Notes: a model not told the origin generated them from the letters alone. A stretch of DNA of 64,000 nt from Pseudofrankia inefficax (GCF_000166135.1 NC_014666.1:6262001-6326000); one strand, 5' to 3'. Positions 49,056-58,306 are shown, numbered from the stretch's first letter. Numbers and translations: made by a program.

Positions 49056-50630
49056 TCAGTGCCCAGCCGCCGCCGGGCGGGCCGGGCCGCGAGACAGGCC
49101 GGTGAAGGCGGCGAGACCGGCGGCCAGCGCGGTCGCGGCGACGAACCACCAGCCGTGGTGGAACGAGCGGACGACCTCGTCCCGGCCGGGCGAGCCGACG
49201 ACGGCGACGAGGATGGCGACGCCCAGCACGCTGGCGATCTGGCGCGACATGTTGACCACCGCGCTGCCGGTGGCGAAGCGGTCCGGCGGCAGCACGGTGC
49301 TGGCACCGGCCGTCAGCGTCGGCAGCACCAGGCCGACGCCGATGCCGGTGAGCAGCATGCCCGGCAGCAGGCTCGACGCGTACGGCGAGTGCAGGTCGAT
49401 CCGCAGCGCCCACCAGGCGACACCCGCGGCGAACAGGACCGAGCCGGTGCCCGCGACCCGGCCGAGGCCGAACCGGCCGACCGCCCGGCCGGCCAGCAGC
49501 AGCGCCACCGGTGGCACCATCGCCGGCCCTGGCGTGATCGCCAGGCCGATTCGCAGCGCCGACCAGCCCCAGGCCTCGTCCATGTACTGCACGACCGACA
49601 GCAGCATCGCCGCGAACGCCACGCTGAACAGCAGCAGCGCGACCACCGCCGGCCCGAACCCCGGCGCGCGCAGCACCGACAGCTCCACCACCGGGGCGGG
49701 ATGCCGCGCCGAGCGCGCGACGAAACCGGCCAGCAGCACGACCGCGGCCGTCAGCGCGCCGATCACGCGGGCCGAGCCCCAGCCCCAGCTGGACGACTCG
49801 ACGAGGCCGAGGGCCAGCAGGCCGATCCCGGCGGTCAGGGCCAGCACGCCGACGAAGTCCGGCAGCCGGCCCGCCGCCGCCTTCCGCAGCCGCGGCAGCA
49901 CCCGGACGCCGGCCACCAGCGTGAGGACACCGACCGGGACGTTGATCAGGAACACCCACCGCCAGCTCGCCTCGACGAGCAGGCCGCCCACGACCGGCCC
50001 CAGCGCCGCCGCGAGCCCGCCGACCGCGGCCCAGCCACGCACCGCGGCCGCACGCCGGGCCGGCGGCGTCGCGTCCAGCAGCAGCGCGAGGCTGGTCGGG
50101 ATGAGCACCGCCGCGCCGGCCGCCTGGAGCGCCCGGCCGGCGATGAGCGTCTCCAGGCCGGGGCTGGCCGCGCAGACCGCGCTGGCGAGCGTGAACAGGC
50201 CGGTGCCGAGCAGGAACCCGGCCCGGTGCCCGTACCGGTCGGCGAGCCGGCCGGCCGGCACGAGCAGGGCGGCGAAGACGATCGCGTACGCGTTGAGCAC
50301 CCAGGACAGCGCCGACAGGCCACCGCCCAGGTCCCGGTGGATGTCCGGGAAGGCGACGTTGACGACGAACAGGTCCAGGTTCGACATGAAGATCGCGGCG
50401 CACACGACGACGAACACCGCCCGGGCCCGTCCGGCCGCGACCACCGTGGCGCCGGCCGCCACCGCGCCGATCCCACCAGCGCCGATCCCACCAGCGCCGG
50501 GCTCGGCCGGCGCCCCGGGCGCCCGCCCGGCCGGCGCAGCCGCGGCGGGCTCCACCGCGGCGACAGCCGTGGTACCGCCCGGGTCGTCCTGGCCGCCGGC
50601 ACGTCCGCCGGTCACCACGAGGTCGTCCAT
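49056..50630 (-). CDS. MFS drug/metabolite exporter, DHA2 (EmrB/QacA) type, copy B
   Basis: 524 residues with fourteen predicted helices, clearly paralogous to copy A: SNLDLFVVNVAFPDIHRDLGG, RLADRYGHRAGFLLG, GWAAVGGLAAALGPVVGGLLVE and FSVAFAAMLLS occur in both. The ATG at 50630 has GGAG nine bases upstream; a GTG ten codons earlier has a badly spaced site. The N-terminal tail includes a doubled 15-bp unit coding GAGGI. A perfect 11-bp dyad lies 54 bp upstream. The tandem arrangement points to gene duplication followed by some divergence. Confidence 0.88.
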   Translation of the reverse strand: MDDLVVTGGRAGGQDDPGGTTAVAAVEPAAAAPAGRAPGAPAEPGAGGIGAGGIGAVAAGATVVAAGRARAVFVVVCAAIFMSNLDLFVVNVAFPDIHRDLGGGLSALSWVLNAYAIVFAALLVPAGRLADRYGHRAGFLLGTGLFTLASAVCAASPGLETLIAGRALQAAGAAVLIPTSLALLLDATPPARRAAAVRGWAAVGGLAAALGPVVGGLLVEASWRWVFLINVPVGVLTLVAGVRVLPRLRKAAAGRLPDFVGVLALTAGIGLLALGLVESSSWGWGSARVIGALTAAVVLLAGFVARSARHPAPVVELSVLRAPGFGPAVVALLLFSVAFAAMLLSVVQYMDEAWGWSALRIGLAITPGPAMVPPVALLLAGRAVGRFGLGRVAGTGSVLFAAGVAWWALRIDLHSPYASSLLPGMLLTGIGVGLVLPTLTAGASTVLPPDRFATGSAVVNMSRQIASVLGVAILVAVVGSPGRDEVVRSFHHGWWFVAATALAAGLAAFTGLSRGPARPAAAGH

Positions 50631-50683
50631 CGATCCGTCTCCCGGGTCCGCTGGGGTCACCTACCGGCAGGACCGTACCATCT

Positions 50684-50694
50684 AAGTTCAACTT
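50684..50694. promoter_or_regulatory. Perfect 11-bp dyad upstream of MFS copy B
   Basis: AAGTTCAACTT (central base C or G) is its own reverse complement apart from the middle base. It sits in an A/T-rich patch 54 bp before the start codon, where an operator for an efflux pump would be expected. MarR-type repressors often bind TTGAACTT-like words. No regulator gene adjoins it. Confidence 0.4.
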
Positions 50695-50866
50695 CCGAAC
50701 CCAGACGAGCGACGAGACTCACACCAGGGACGATCTGCCTGCGGGCGCGACGGAACACGGGCACGGCGTTCGACGGCGCGGGACCCGGACGGATGCGCGC
50801 GGACGTCGCGGCGTTGGCCTGGGCCATCGGCCCGCCGCCCCGCGGCTGCCGGCCGGGCGGCCGGCC

Positions 50867-50908
50867 CAGGTCAGACGGCTCAGGTCAGACGGCTCAGCTC
50901 AGACGGCG
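50867..50908. repeat. Three tandem 14-bp repeats across the DUF5130 stop codon
   Basis: CAGGTCAGACGGCT at 50867-50880 and 50881-50894 are identical; CAGCTCAGACGGCG at 50895-50908 differs at two bases. The third unit contains the stop codon (complement of TCA at 50899-50901). Fourteen is not a multiple of three, so gain or loss of a unit upstream of the stop would change the reading frame. Confidence 0.9.
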
Positions 50909-51423
50909 CTGATCGGTGCGCGCCGGCCCAGCCGCGCGGTCGCGGCGGCCGGGCTCGTGGAGCCCTGCGGCGCCGCCGGGCCGGAACCGGTCGGCGCGGA
51001 GGCGGGTGAAGCGGGGTCACCGGACGGAACGGGCTGGCCCGGTGGCCGGCCCGGCCGGCCCGCCGCGTCCGCGAGCTGGCGCAGGCCACTGACCAGGCCG
51101 CCGACGAGATCGCCCACGGCGAAGCTGGAGGTCATCGACAGCGTCGCCAGCGAGGCCGCCGCGTCGGAGATCCGGCGGCGCGCGGTCGGAGTGGTCACGA
51201 CCCGGACGAACCGCTGCCCCGGCGAGACGACGACGAGGACGTGGTCGCCCGCCAGACGACCACCGACGATCTCGGTGAGCAGTCGGTCGGCCGCGGCCTC
51301 CGGTTCGCCGGAGACCGCGCCGACCCGGACATGAAAGGCGATGCCCGTCTGCCGCTCGGCGAGCAGCCGGGCCCGGTTCAGCCGGTCAAGCTGGTCCTGG
51401 CGGAACGCCTCACCACTTGCCAC
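50899..51423 (-). CDS. DUF5130 protein (TPM-like)
   Basis: 174 residues from the GTG at 51423 (VASGEAFRQDQLDRLNRAR), with GGAG at good spacing; it overlaps the preceding gene by 14 bases, so translation is coupled. The core contains FHVRVGAV, DHVLVVVSPGQRFVRVVTT, then ARRRISDAAASLATLSMTSSFAVGDLVGGLVSGL, which is the DUF5130 signature found in actinobacteria. The fold resembles TPM domains, though no function has been shown. The last 50 residues are Pro/Gly-rich. It is the last of a six-gene run that starts with mscS. Confidence 0.82.
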   Translation of the reverse strand: MASGEAFRQDQLDRLNRARLLAERQTGIAFHVRVGAVSGEPEAAADRLLTEIVGGRLAGDHVLVVVSPGQRFVRVVTTPTARRRISDAAASLATLSMTSSFAVGDLVGGLVSGLRQLADAAGRPGRPPGQPVPSGDPASPASAPTGSGPAAPQGSTSPAAATARLGRRAPISAV

Positions 51424-51892
51424 TGGCTCCACCGGAACCCGGTGTCGCCGTGCCGGCGGTCTCCTTCGGCGCGTCCGCAGCGTCCTGGTCCGCGGCCTCG
51501 CCACCGAGCCAGATCGAGTCGTGCTCCCAGCGCTGCCCCGGGCGGTACCGCGCGGAGCTCTTACGGCCCGCGAGCGCGGTGAGGACCAGCGCGAGGAGGA
51601 AGCCACCGACGATGGTGCCGCCGTAGATCAGCCAGGTGTCCAGCGGCGACAGCGGATCCGGGTTGTACTTCGTCCCGATCTGCCCCGTGTCCGCGAGCGC
51701 CGCGGCGGAGAGGAGCGGCACGGTCAGGGTGGTCAGCACGGCCAGCGTCGCGGCACGACGCGCGCCACGACGCACGGGCCGGGTCTTGGCCCCGGATGAC
51801 ACGGGCCCGATCTTGGCCCCGGATGACACAGGCCCGATCTTGGCCTCAGACGACACAGGACGGCGAGTCACGGTTCCGAAGACTACCGGCAT
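51410..51892 (-). CDS. Small secreted/membrane protein with in-frame 9-residue repeats
   Basis: 160 residues from the ATG at 51892; a GTG four codons earlier is possible. The N-terminus has three copies of a VSSGAKIGP-type unit (DNA repeat at 51784-51864). A twin-basic RRGARRAATLAVLTTLTVPLLSAAALA then looks like a signal peptide with an AxA cleavage site. After a short outer part (GTKYNPDPLSPLD) comes one membrane helix (WLIYGGTIVGGFLLALVLTAL) and a Gly/Ala/Asp-rich cytoplasmic tail. The repeats would therefore lie before the signal sequence, which is odd. It sits between malQ and the DUF5130 gene. Function unknown. Confidence 0.65.
   Translation of the reverse strand: MPVVFGTVTRRPVSSEAKIGPVSSGAKIGPVSSGAKTRPVRRGARRAATLAVLTTLTVPLLSAAALADTGQIGTKYNPDPLSPLDTWLIYGGTIVGGFLLALVLTALAGRKSSARYRPGQRWEHDSIWLGGEAADQDAADAPKETAGTATPGSGGASGKW
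51784..51864. repeat. Three tandem 27-bp in-frame repeats
   Basis: Units start at 51784, 51811 and 51838. The first two differ at one base; the third has several changes. Each encodes nine residues near the N-terminus of the small membrane protein. Being a multiple of three, changes in copy number preserve the frame. Confidence 0.85.
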
Positions 51893-51916
51893 CGGCCTGA
51901 CCACGAGACACCACGG

Positions 51917-54292
51917 TTACCCATGTGGTGCACCGGACTCGCTGGCTGGCTGGCGGGCGGCCTCGGCGAGGACGGCGACGAGGCGGGCGACCCGCTCGTC
52001 GGCCATCAGCTCCTCCAGCGTCACCTGGCGGCCGTCGGAGTCCCGGACCGGAAGACGCCAGTTCGGGTAGCTGTCCACCGTGCTCGGCAGATTCGGCTGG
52101 TGACGGTCGCCGACGGCGTCGCCCGGCGCGGCGAGGATGATCCGGGCCGGGGTGGCGACCAGTAGCCGGTGCATCCCGACGGCGGCCTCCTGGACCACCT
52201 CAGGCGCCAGCTCGTCCCCGGTCTCCGGCTCCGAGGCCGGCGCGAGCAGGCCGTGGGCCCGCAGGTGTGCCAGGAGGGCATCCCGGCTGGCGCGCCACTC
52301 CGCCGTCTCCGCGGCGACCGGCCGGGCCAGCAGGCCACGCTCCGCGCGGGCGCGGATGTGCTCGCCCAGCAGGAAGCCAGCCGCGGTCGGCAGGTCGTGG
52401 GTGGTGACGCTGGCCATCGTCCGGGCCCGCCACTCGGCCGGCGGCAGTGGGACTCCGTCGGCGTCGTTCTCGAACCACAGCACGGAGGAGCCGAGGACGC
52501 CGAAGTCGGCCAGCGTCGTGGCGACCGTCGGCTCCACCGTGCCGAGGTCCTCGCCGACGACCAGGGCCCCGGCCTTCGCCGCCTCCAGCGCGAGCACGCC
52601 CAGCATCGCCTCGGCGTCGTAACGGACATACGTGCCGTTCCCGGCCCCGGCGCCGGCCGGGATCCACCACAGCCGGAACAGGCCGAGGATGTGGTCCACC
52701 CGCAGCCCGCCGCCGCGCCCCAGCACCGCGGCGATCATCCGGCGCAGCGGCGCGTAGCCCGTCGCGGCGAGCCGGTCGGGCCGCCACGGCGGCAGCCCCC
52801 AGTCCTGGCCCTGCTGGTTGAACGTGTCCGGCGGGGCGCCGATGCTCACCCCGACGGCGTACGCGTCCCGGTCGGCCCAGGTGTCCGCGCCGGCCGGGTC
52901 GACACCGACGGCCAGGTCGTGAACGATGCCGACCCGCATCCCGGCGGCCTCGGCGGCCGCCTGGGCCGCGGCGACCTGCTGCTCGGCCCGCGCCTGCAGC
53001 CAGTGGTGGAACGCGACCCGGTCGGCGAGCTCGCTCCGCGCGGCGGCCAGGGCGGCCGGCTCCCGGTCCCGCAGCGGCGCCGGCCAGACCCGCCAGTCGG
53101 CGCCGTGCCGCTCGGCGAGCGCGCACCAGAGGGCGAACTCGGCCACCTCGGCCCCGGCCCCGGCCGCGCCGGCACCGGGCGACCCGGCGAACAGCAGCTC
53201 GAGGGCCGCGCGCTTGGACTTCCAGACCGTGTCCCGGTCGATCAGCTCACCGAACCCGTCGGCGGCGAGGTGGGCCTCGCGCGCGGCGGCGGCATGACCG
53301 TCCACGGCGGCACGGGTCGCCGCGTCGGCGGCGGCGTACTCGGGCGTGTCCTCGGGGCGCAGGTAGAGGGGCGAGAGGAACCGCCGGCTCGCCGGGTAGT
53401 AGGGCGACGACTGGACCGGCAGCGTCGGCGCGGCCGCGTGCAGCGGGTTGACCAGCAGCACGTCCGCGCGGCCTCCGGCGGCCGAACCGGACCAGGTCGC
53501 GAGCGTCGCGAGGTCGGCGTAGTCGCCCATCCCCCAGGAGCCGGCCGAGCGCAGCGCGTACAGCTGGACCATCCAGCCCCACATCCGGGCGCCGGGACCG
53601 CCGTCCCCGCCGGGCCGCGAGGAAGGCTCCGCCTCGGCGGGCGAACCGGCACCGGCCGCCTGGCCCGGGCTCGCGGCGGGCCAGGTCGGCTCCGGCACCC
53701 GGTCGGGAACGGCGACGACCTGTGTCGTCGACTCCAGCTCCCCGGCGCGCACGCGCAGGACGTGGTCGCCGAGTGGCAGCCCGGCGGGCAGCGGTGCGGG
53801 CCGGGCGACCAGCTGGGCCCCGTCGACCTCGCGTCGCTCACCAGCCGGTCCGGCCGTGACCGGGAGGACCGCTCCGTCGGCCAGCACCAGCTCGCAGCGG
53901 ACGGCCTCGGGGGCAAGCCCGGCCGGCAGCCGCAGCGTGACGGCGGTCGGCGCGGAGGCCTTCACGACGACGCTCGGCGGGCCCAGCCGCCGCCACGGTG
54001 CCGCCTGCGCGGCCGCCAGCGCGGCGGCCGGATCGGCCGTGTCGACGCCCATCAGCTCCAGCACCCGGCGTACGGCGTCCGCCGCGACGGCGACCGGCTG
54101 GTCCCTGGCGTCGAGGTAGCCCGCCGCGACGCCGTACATCGCGGCGAGCCGGGCCAGGGCCGGTTCGACGTCGCCGAGCGGCCCGGACGGGTCCGGCGCG
54201 ACTGCCGCCGGTTGGGAACGGGGAGCGCCCGCCTGGGTGGCAGCCGGGTCGCGTCGGGTCGTGGCGCGCGCGGGATCGTCGGAGGTCACCAC
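51917..54292 (-). CDS. malQ: 4-alpha-glucanotransferase (amylomaltase, GH77)
   Basis: 791 residues, the long actinobacterial form. An N-terminal beta-rich domain covers about 30-210, then the GH77 barrel. WGMVQLYALRS-type start (MWGWMVQLYALRSAGSWG), GLRVDHILGLFRLWW (nucleophile Asp), VVGEDLGTVEP (acid Glu) and TTHDLPTAAGF (third Asp) are present. It transfers 1,4-glucan segments between maltodextrins in the cytoplasm during glycogen or maltose metabolism. Start: GTG 54292, immediately followed by another GTG, with AGGA upstream, 31 bp after the histidine kinase gene. Placement behind a two-component system suggests co-transcription. The GH13 gene at 62201 may act on related sugars. Confidence 0.93.
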   Translation of the reverse strand: MVTSDDPARATTRRDPAATQAGAPRSQPAAVAPDPSGPLGDVEPALARLAAMYGVAAGYLDARDQPVAVAADAVRRVLELMGVDTADPAAALAAAQAAPWRRLGPPSVVVKASAPTAVTLRLPAGLAPEAVRCELVLADGAVLPVTAGPAGERREVDGAQLVARPAPLPAGLPLGDHVLRVRAGELESTTQVVAVPDRVPEPTWPAASPGQAAGAGSPAEAEPSSRPGGDGGPGARMWGWMVQLYALRSAGSWGMGDYADLATLATWSGSAAGGRADVLLVNPLHAAAPTLPVQSSPYYPASRRFLSPLYLRPEDTPEYAAADAATRAAVDGHAAAAREAHLAADGFGELIDRDTVWKSKRAALELLFAGSPGAGAAGAGAEVAEFALWCALAERHGADWRVWPAPLRDREPAALAAARSELADRVAFHHWLQARAEQQVAAAQAAAEAAGMRVGIVHDLAVGVDPAGADTWADRDAYAVGVSIGAPPDTFNQQGQDWGLPPWRPDRLAATGYAPLRRMIAAVLGRGGGLRVDHILGLFRLWWIPAGAGAGNGTYVRYDAEAMLGVLALEAAKAGALVVGEDLGTVEPTVATTLADFGVLGSSVLWFENDADGVPLPPAEWRARTMASVTTHDLPTAAGFLLGEHIRARAERGLLARPVAAETAEWRASRDALLAHLRAHGLLAPASEPETGDELAPEVVQEAAVGMHRLLVATPARIILAAPGDAVGDRHQPNLPSTVDSYPNWRLPVRDSDGRQVTLEELMADERVARLVAVLAEAARQPASESGAPHG

Positions 54293-54323
54293 CCGGATCC
54301 TGCCGCCCGTCGGCCCGGCGGCC

Positions 54324-56123
54324 TCACCTGGGCCTGGTCGGCCCACCGGTGTCGCCGGGTGCCCACGGCTCGGCGGCCTCCGCCGCGCCGTGCGCCACCG
54401 CGAGGTCGGCCGACCCAGAGCCGGCGGGTGCCAGGCCTGCCGGGGCCGGTCCGGGCGGCCCGCCCGGCGGCGTCGAGCCGGCCGGCGGCAGCGCCGGGGG
54501 CAGCTCCACCGGCGGGCCAGGCGCCAGCGGCAGCCACATCCGCATCCGGGCGCCGCCACCGGGCGCCGTCCCCGCGGCGACGGCGCCGCCGTGGGTCCGC
54601 ACGGCGTCGGCGACGATGGCGAGCCCGAGGCCGGAGCCGGGCAGGCTGCGGGCGTCCATGGACCGGTAGAAGCGCTCGAAGACGTGCGGCTGGTCGGCGA
54701 CCGCGATCCCCGGGCCCTCGTCGCTGACGATGACCTCGCCGATCGCGGTGTGCACGCGGACGGTCGAGTCCGCCGGCGAGAACTTCACCGCGTTGTCCAG
54801 CAGGTTGGTGACCGCCCGCTCCAGCATGCTCGGCCGGCCGTCGATCCAGGACGGCGCCGACGTCACCTCGATCACGATGCCCTTGGTGGTGGCCCGCCGG
54901 CGCGCTCGGGCGACGGCCGCGGCGACGACCTCGGCCAGGTCGAGCCGCTCGACCTCCTCGACCGGTGCCTCGTCCCTGGCGAGCTCCACCAGCTCGCTGA
55001 CCAGCCCGGTCAGCTCCCGCATCTGCCCGTCGACGTCGCTGAGCAGTGCCGTCCGGTCGGCCGCGGGCAGCGCCCGGGTCGGGTTGGCCTCCGAGCGGAT
55101 CAGCAGCTCGATGTTGGTCCGCAGGCTGGTCAGCGGCGTGCGCAGTTCGTGGCTCGCGTCGTCGATGAGCTGGCGTTGCCGCTCCTTGGAGGCCTCCAGC
55201 GCCCGCAGCATGCTGTTCAGGCTCTCCGCGAGGCGGGCCACCTCGTCGGTGCCGTTCACCGGGATCAGCGCGGAGAGGTCCTGGGTGCGGGCCACGTGCT
55301 CGGCGGCGGCGGCCGCCTCGTCCACCGGTTTCAGTGCCGCGCGGGCCACGAACATGCCGGCGAGCATCGACCCGCCCACCCCCAGCAGGCCGACCACCAG
55401 CATCACCAGGCCCAGCTCGCGCAGGGTCTGCTGGACGTCCGACATCGGCCGGGCGAGTTGCACCGCGAGGTTCAACGGCGGCGGCGGGTTCTGGAGCGAC
55501 CCGATTCCCAGCTCGCGGATCTGCTCGTCGGTCGAGATCCGTTGGGACGCCGTGGCGACGCGGTACTCCGTGCCCCCCACGGTGACGGTGCGCAGCCGGG
55601 TCCCCTCCAGCTGGTCGCGGGCGAACGCGATGTCCTCGGAGTCGACCGGCAGCCGGACGTAGCCGGAAATGGGCCACTGCGGCGGGACGATCGAGCCGTC
55701 GTCCTGGATCACCTGCAGCGGCAGGCTGAAGCTGACGCCTACCAGGTGGATGGTGCCGCCCGGGATGTCGGGCCCGAGCCGGACGCTGTGCGCGGCGAGC
55801 TGCGCCTGGCTGCTGAGCTGGGTGTCGATCGCGTTGCGCAGGACGATGTTCGTGACGCCGAGGGCGACGCCGGCGACCACGGCCATGCCGCAGGTCACCG
55901 CGATCCCGACGAGGACCGCCATCCGGTTGCGCAGGGCCAGCCGGGAGAACCAGCGCTGGCGCCGGCGGCCGGCCGGCCGGGACCGCGCCGTCCGGCCCGC
56001 GCCGGGACCGGCGCCGCCAGGGCTGGTCCCGCCGGAGCCCGGTCCACCGGTCCCGGTGCCGCCGGACCCCGCGGGCGCGGGCGGCGCCCAGGCCTCGCCG
56101 AGAACGACGACCGGGTCGGTCAC
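54324..56123 (-). CDS. Sensor histidine kinase, MprB-like
   Basis: 599 residues, starting at the GTG of a GTGA overlap with the response regulator stop. A 60-residue Gly/Pro-rich cytoplasmic tail precedes TM1 (about 68-92). The outer sensor spans 93-235, TM2 about 236-262, then a HAMP region. HisKA follows with His325 in [11 protein letters not shown], then HATPase with NLLDNAVKF (N box), DEGPGIA (G1) and GSGLGLAIV (G2). The C-terminal 70 residues are Pro/Ala-rich. It phosphorylates the partner regulator. In mycobacteria MprB senses envelope stress; the same is plausible here given the regulator's close match to MprA. Confidence 0.92.
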   Translation of the reverse strand: MTDPVVVLGEAWAPPAPAGSGGTGTGGPGSGGTSPGGAGPGAGRTARSRPAGRRRQRWFSRLALRNRMAVLVGIAVTCGMAVVAGVALGVTNIVLRNAIDTQLSSQAQLAAHSVRLGPDIPGGTIHLVGVSFSLPLQVIQDDGSIVPPQWPISGYVRLPVDSEDIAFARDQLEGTRLRTVTVGGTEYRVATASQRISTDEQIRELGIGSLQNPPPPLNLAVQLARPMSDVQQTLRELGLVMLVVGLLGVGGSMLAGMFVARAALKPVDEAAAAAEHVARTQDLSALIPVNGTDEVARLAESLNSMLRALEASKERQRQLIDDASHELRTPLTSLRTNIELLIRSEANPTRALPAADRTALLSDVDGQMRELTGLVSELVELARDEAPVEEVERLDLAEVVAAAVARARRRATTKGIVIEVTSAPSWIDGRPSMLERAVTNLLDNAVKFSPADSTVRVHTAIGEVIVSDEGPGIAVADQPHVFERFYRSMDARSLPGSGLGLAIVADAVRTHGGAVAAGTAPGGGARMRMWLPLAPGPPVELPPALPPAGSTPPGGPPGPAPAGLAPAGSGSADLAVAHGAAEAAEPWAPGDTGGPTRPR

Positions 56124-56863
56124 GGCGACGGCTCGCGCGGTGGCGCCGCCGCCTGCTCCCGAAGGACGTAGCCGACGCCGCGGACGGTGTGCAGCAGGCG
56201 CGCCTCGCCGCCGGCCTCCAGCTTGCGGCGCAGGTAGCTCACGAACACCTCGAGCGAGTTCGACGACGGGCCGAAGTCGTAGCCCCACACCCGCTCCATG
56301 ATCATGGACCGGGACAGCACCTGCCTCGGGTGGGTCAGGAACAGTTCGAGCAGCTCGTACTCGGTCTTGGTCAACGTCAGCTCGCGCCCGTCGCGGGTCA
56401 CCTGGCGGCTGCTCTGGTCGAGGACGACGCCGCCGTAGGTCAGCGGCGCCGGGCCGCCGCTGACGGCCGCCCCGCCACGGCCGGCGCCAGCCCGGGCGGC
56501 CAGCGCCGACCGGCGCGAGAGCGCCCGCAGCCGGGCGAACAGCTCCTCCAGCGCGAACGGCTTCACCAGGTAGTCGTCGGCGCCGACGTCGAGGCCGGAG
56601 ACCCGGTCCGCCAGACCGTCGCGGGCGGTCAGCATGAGCACGGGCAGGTCGTCCCCCCGGGCCCGCAGCTGCCGGCAGGCCTCCAGGCCGTCCATCCGGG
56701 GCATCATCACGTCGAGCACGGCGATGTCAGGGCGCTCCCTGGAGATCAGCTCGAGCGCCGCCAGGCCGTCGGCGGCGGTGGCCACCTCGTACCCTTCGAA
56801 CCGCAGCGACCGCTCCAGCGACTGCCGTACCGCCGCGTCGTCATCTACCACCAGTACCCGCAC
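56120..56863 (-). CDS. OmpR-family response regulator, MprA-like
   Basis: 247 residues from the GTG of [16 protein letters not shown]; a TTG 16 codons earlier is unlikely. The receiver domain has the acidic pair at 8-9, phospho-acceptor Asp51 ([11 protein letters not shown]) and Lys101 (LVKPFALEE). After a Gly/Ala-rich linker, the winged-helix domain spans about 150-235 ([50 protein letters not shown]). The wording matches MprA strongly. The stop overlaps the kinase start by four bases. It is 84 bp downstream of mscS, on the same strand, and may share its transcript. Confidence 0.93.
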   Translation of the reverse strand: MRVLVVDDDAAVRQSLERSLRFEGYEVATAADGLAALELISRERPDIAVLDVMMPRMDGLEACRQLRARGDDLPVLMLTARDGLADRVSGLDVGADDYLVKPFALEELFARLRALSRRSALAARAGAGRGGAAVSGGPAPLTYGGVVLDQSSRQVTRDGRELTLTKTEYELLELFLTHPRQVLSRSMIMERVWGYDFGPSSNSLEVFVSYLRRKLEAGGEARLLHTVRGVGYVLREQAAAPPREPSP

Positions 56864-56947
56864 GTGCCCAGTCTGCCTGCGCCCCGGGCCCACCCGGGTG
56901 GTCCGGGCCAAGGCTCAGGGACATCTGCGGCCCCGTTCAGGATGTCT

Positions 56948-58282
56948 TCAGGCGCCGCCAGCGGACGCCGAGCCGGCCCCCGCCGCACCCGGCTCACCGC
57001 CGGAAGCGCCTGCGGCGTCTGAACCGCTGGAGCCGGCCCTGGCGGCGGCCCGGCCGCCGTGCCCGCCGCTGGGACCGGAGGACAGCGGGCCGGGCTGGGC
57101 CGGCGGGTCGATCCGCGCCGGTGTGTCGGCACCGAACTGGCCGGAGCCGTCGTCCTCGTCGTCGCCAGCATCGTCATCGTCGTCGTTGACGACGACGACG
57201 CTGTGCTGCACCGCGCCCAGGGTGATCCCGGCGTCGCCGAGCGCCAGCCTGACCCGTTCGCGCAGCTCACGGGCGACGTCCCACTGCTTGAGCGGCAGGG
57301 TCTTGATCGCGACCCTGAGGTCGTAGCCGTCGGCCGTCATCGCCTCGATGCCCCAGACCTCCGGCTCCGCGATGATCACCGCGGCCCAGTGGTCGTCGTG
57401 CCACATCGACTGCGCGGTCTCCAGGAGGACCTCCTTCGCCCGCACGACATCGGTGTCGTAGTCCAGCGGGACGTCCAGCACCGTGCGGGCCCACTGCTGG
57501 CTCTTGTTGCCAATCCGGGTGATCTCACCGTTGCGCACGTACCAGACGGTTCCCTCGACATCGCGCAGCCGGGTCATCCGGAAGGTGACCGCCTCGACGG
57601 TGCCGGAGACCGCCCCGACATCGACGACATCGCCGACGCCGTACTGGTCCTCCAGCAACATGAAGATTCCCGAAAGAAAGTCCTTGACCAGGTTCTGCGC
57701 GCCGAATCCGACGGCGATTCCGAGGACGCCGGCGCTGGCGACGATCGGCGCCAGATTGATGCCCAACTCGCCCAGTACCAGGATGAACGCGATCCCGAAC
57801 ACCACGATCGACACGACGCTGCGTAGCAGCGACCCGACCGTCTCGGCCCGCTGGCGGCGCCGTTCCAGCAGGACGGCGGTGTCCCCGAACGCGCCGAGGA
57901 AGTTGCCCCGCAGCAGCCCTCCGTGGTTGGCGAGCCGCCGCGTCGTCCGCCCGATCACGCGGTGCATCAACGCCCGGATCACAGCGGCGACCAGCAGGAT
58001 CAGCACGATCGTCAGCGGGGTTCCGAAGAAGACCTCGGCGCTGGACGCGAGGTAGTTGCTGTGGGTGGAGTCGTAGACCGTTCGGCACAGGAACCCGGGC
58101 GTCTGGCCGCAGGCGTCCATCAGCGCGCCCTTGACGCTCGCCAGCGTCACGTCGGGCAGGCTCCCCGAGCTCGGGGAGACGGTCGGAGTCGCACCGGACG
58201 GCAACGACGCCGCGGGGCTCGACGGGGTCGCGAGGCCGGACGGCGTCGCGCTGGCAGCGGCGACGATCAGCGGCAGGGACAC
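56948..58282 (-). CDS. MscS-family mechanosensitive ion channel
   Basis: 444 residues from the GTG at 58282 (VSLPLIVAAASA) with GGAGG ten bases upstream. A short N-terminal hydrophobic segment and a Ser/Pro-rich stretch precede an outer loop containing two Cys (ACGQTPGFLC). Helices follow at about 90-110 and 165-190. The pore helix is IVASAGVLGIAVGFGAQNLVKDFLSGIFMLLEDQ, the MscS TM3 signature, then the beta domain YGVGDVVDVGAVSGTVEAV. The C-terminal 100 residues include an Asp-run and a Gly/Ala-rich tail. It releases solutes upon hypo-osmotic shock. It has a long structured upstream region and lies before the mprAB-like pair. Confidence 0.9.
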   Translation of the reverse strand: MSLPLIVAAASATPSGLATPSSPAASLPSGATPTVSPSSGSLPDVTLASVKGALMDACGQTPGFLCRTVYDSTHSNYLASSAEVFFGTPLTIVLILLVAAVIRALMHRVIGRTTRRLANHGGLLRGNFLGAFGDTAVLLERRRQRAETVGSLLRSVVSIVVFGIAFILVLGELGINLAPIVASAGVLGIAVGFGAQNLVKDFLSGIFMLLEDQYGVGDVVDVGAVSGTVEAVTFRMTRLRDVEGTVWYVRNGEITRIGNKSQQWARTVLDVPLDYDTDVVRAKEVLLETAQSMWHDDHWAAVIIAEPEVWGIEAMTADGYDLRVAIKTLPLKQWDVARELRERVRLALGDAGITLGAVQHSVVVVNDDDDDAGDDEDDGSGQFGADTPARIDPPAQPGPLSSGPSGGHGGRAAARAGSSGSDAAGASGGEPGAAGAGSASAGGA

Positions 58283-58306
58283 GGCCTTGGGTCCTCCATC
58301 TGCGTG

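Noticed and set aside
51423-51606. Longer DUF5130 start
   Set aside because: The upstream codons overlap the membrane-protein gene and read as Arg/Pro-rich shadow sequence; the GTG at 51423 has GGAG at correct spacing.
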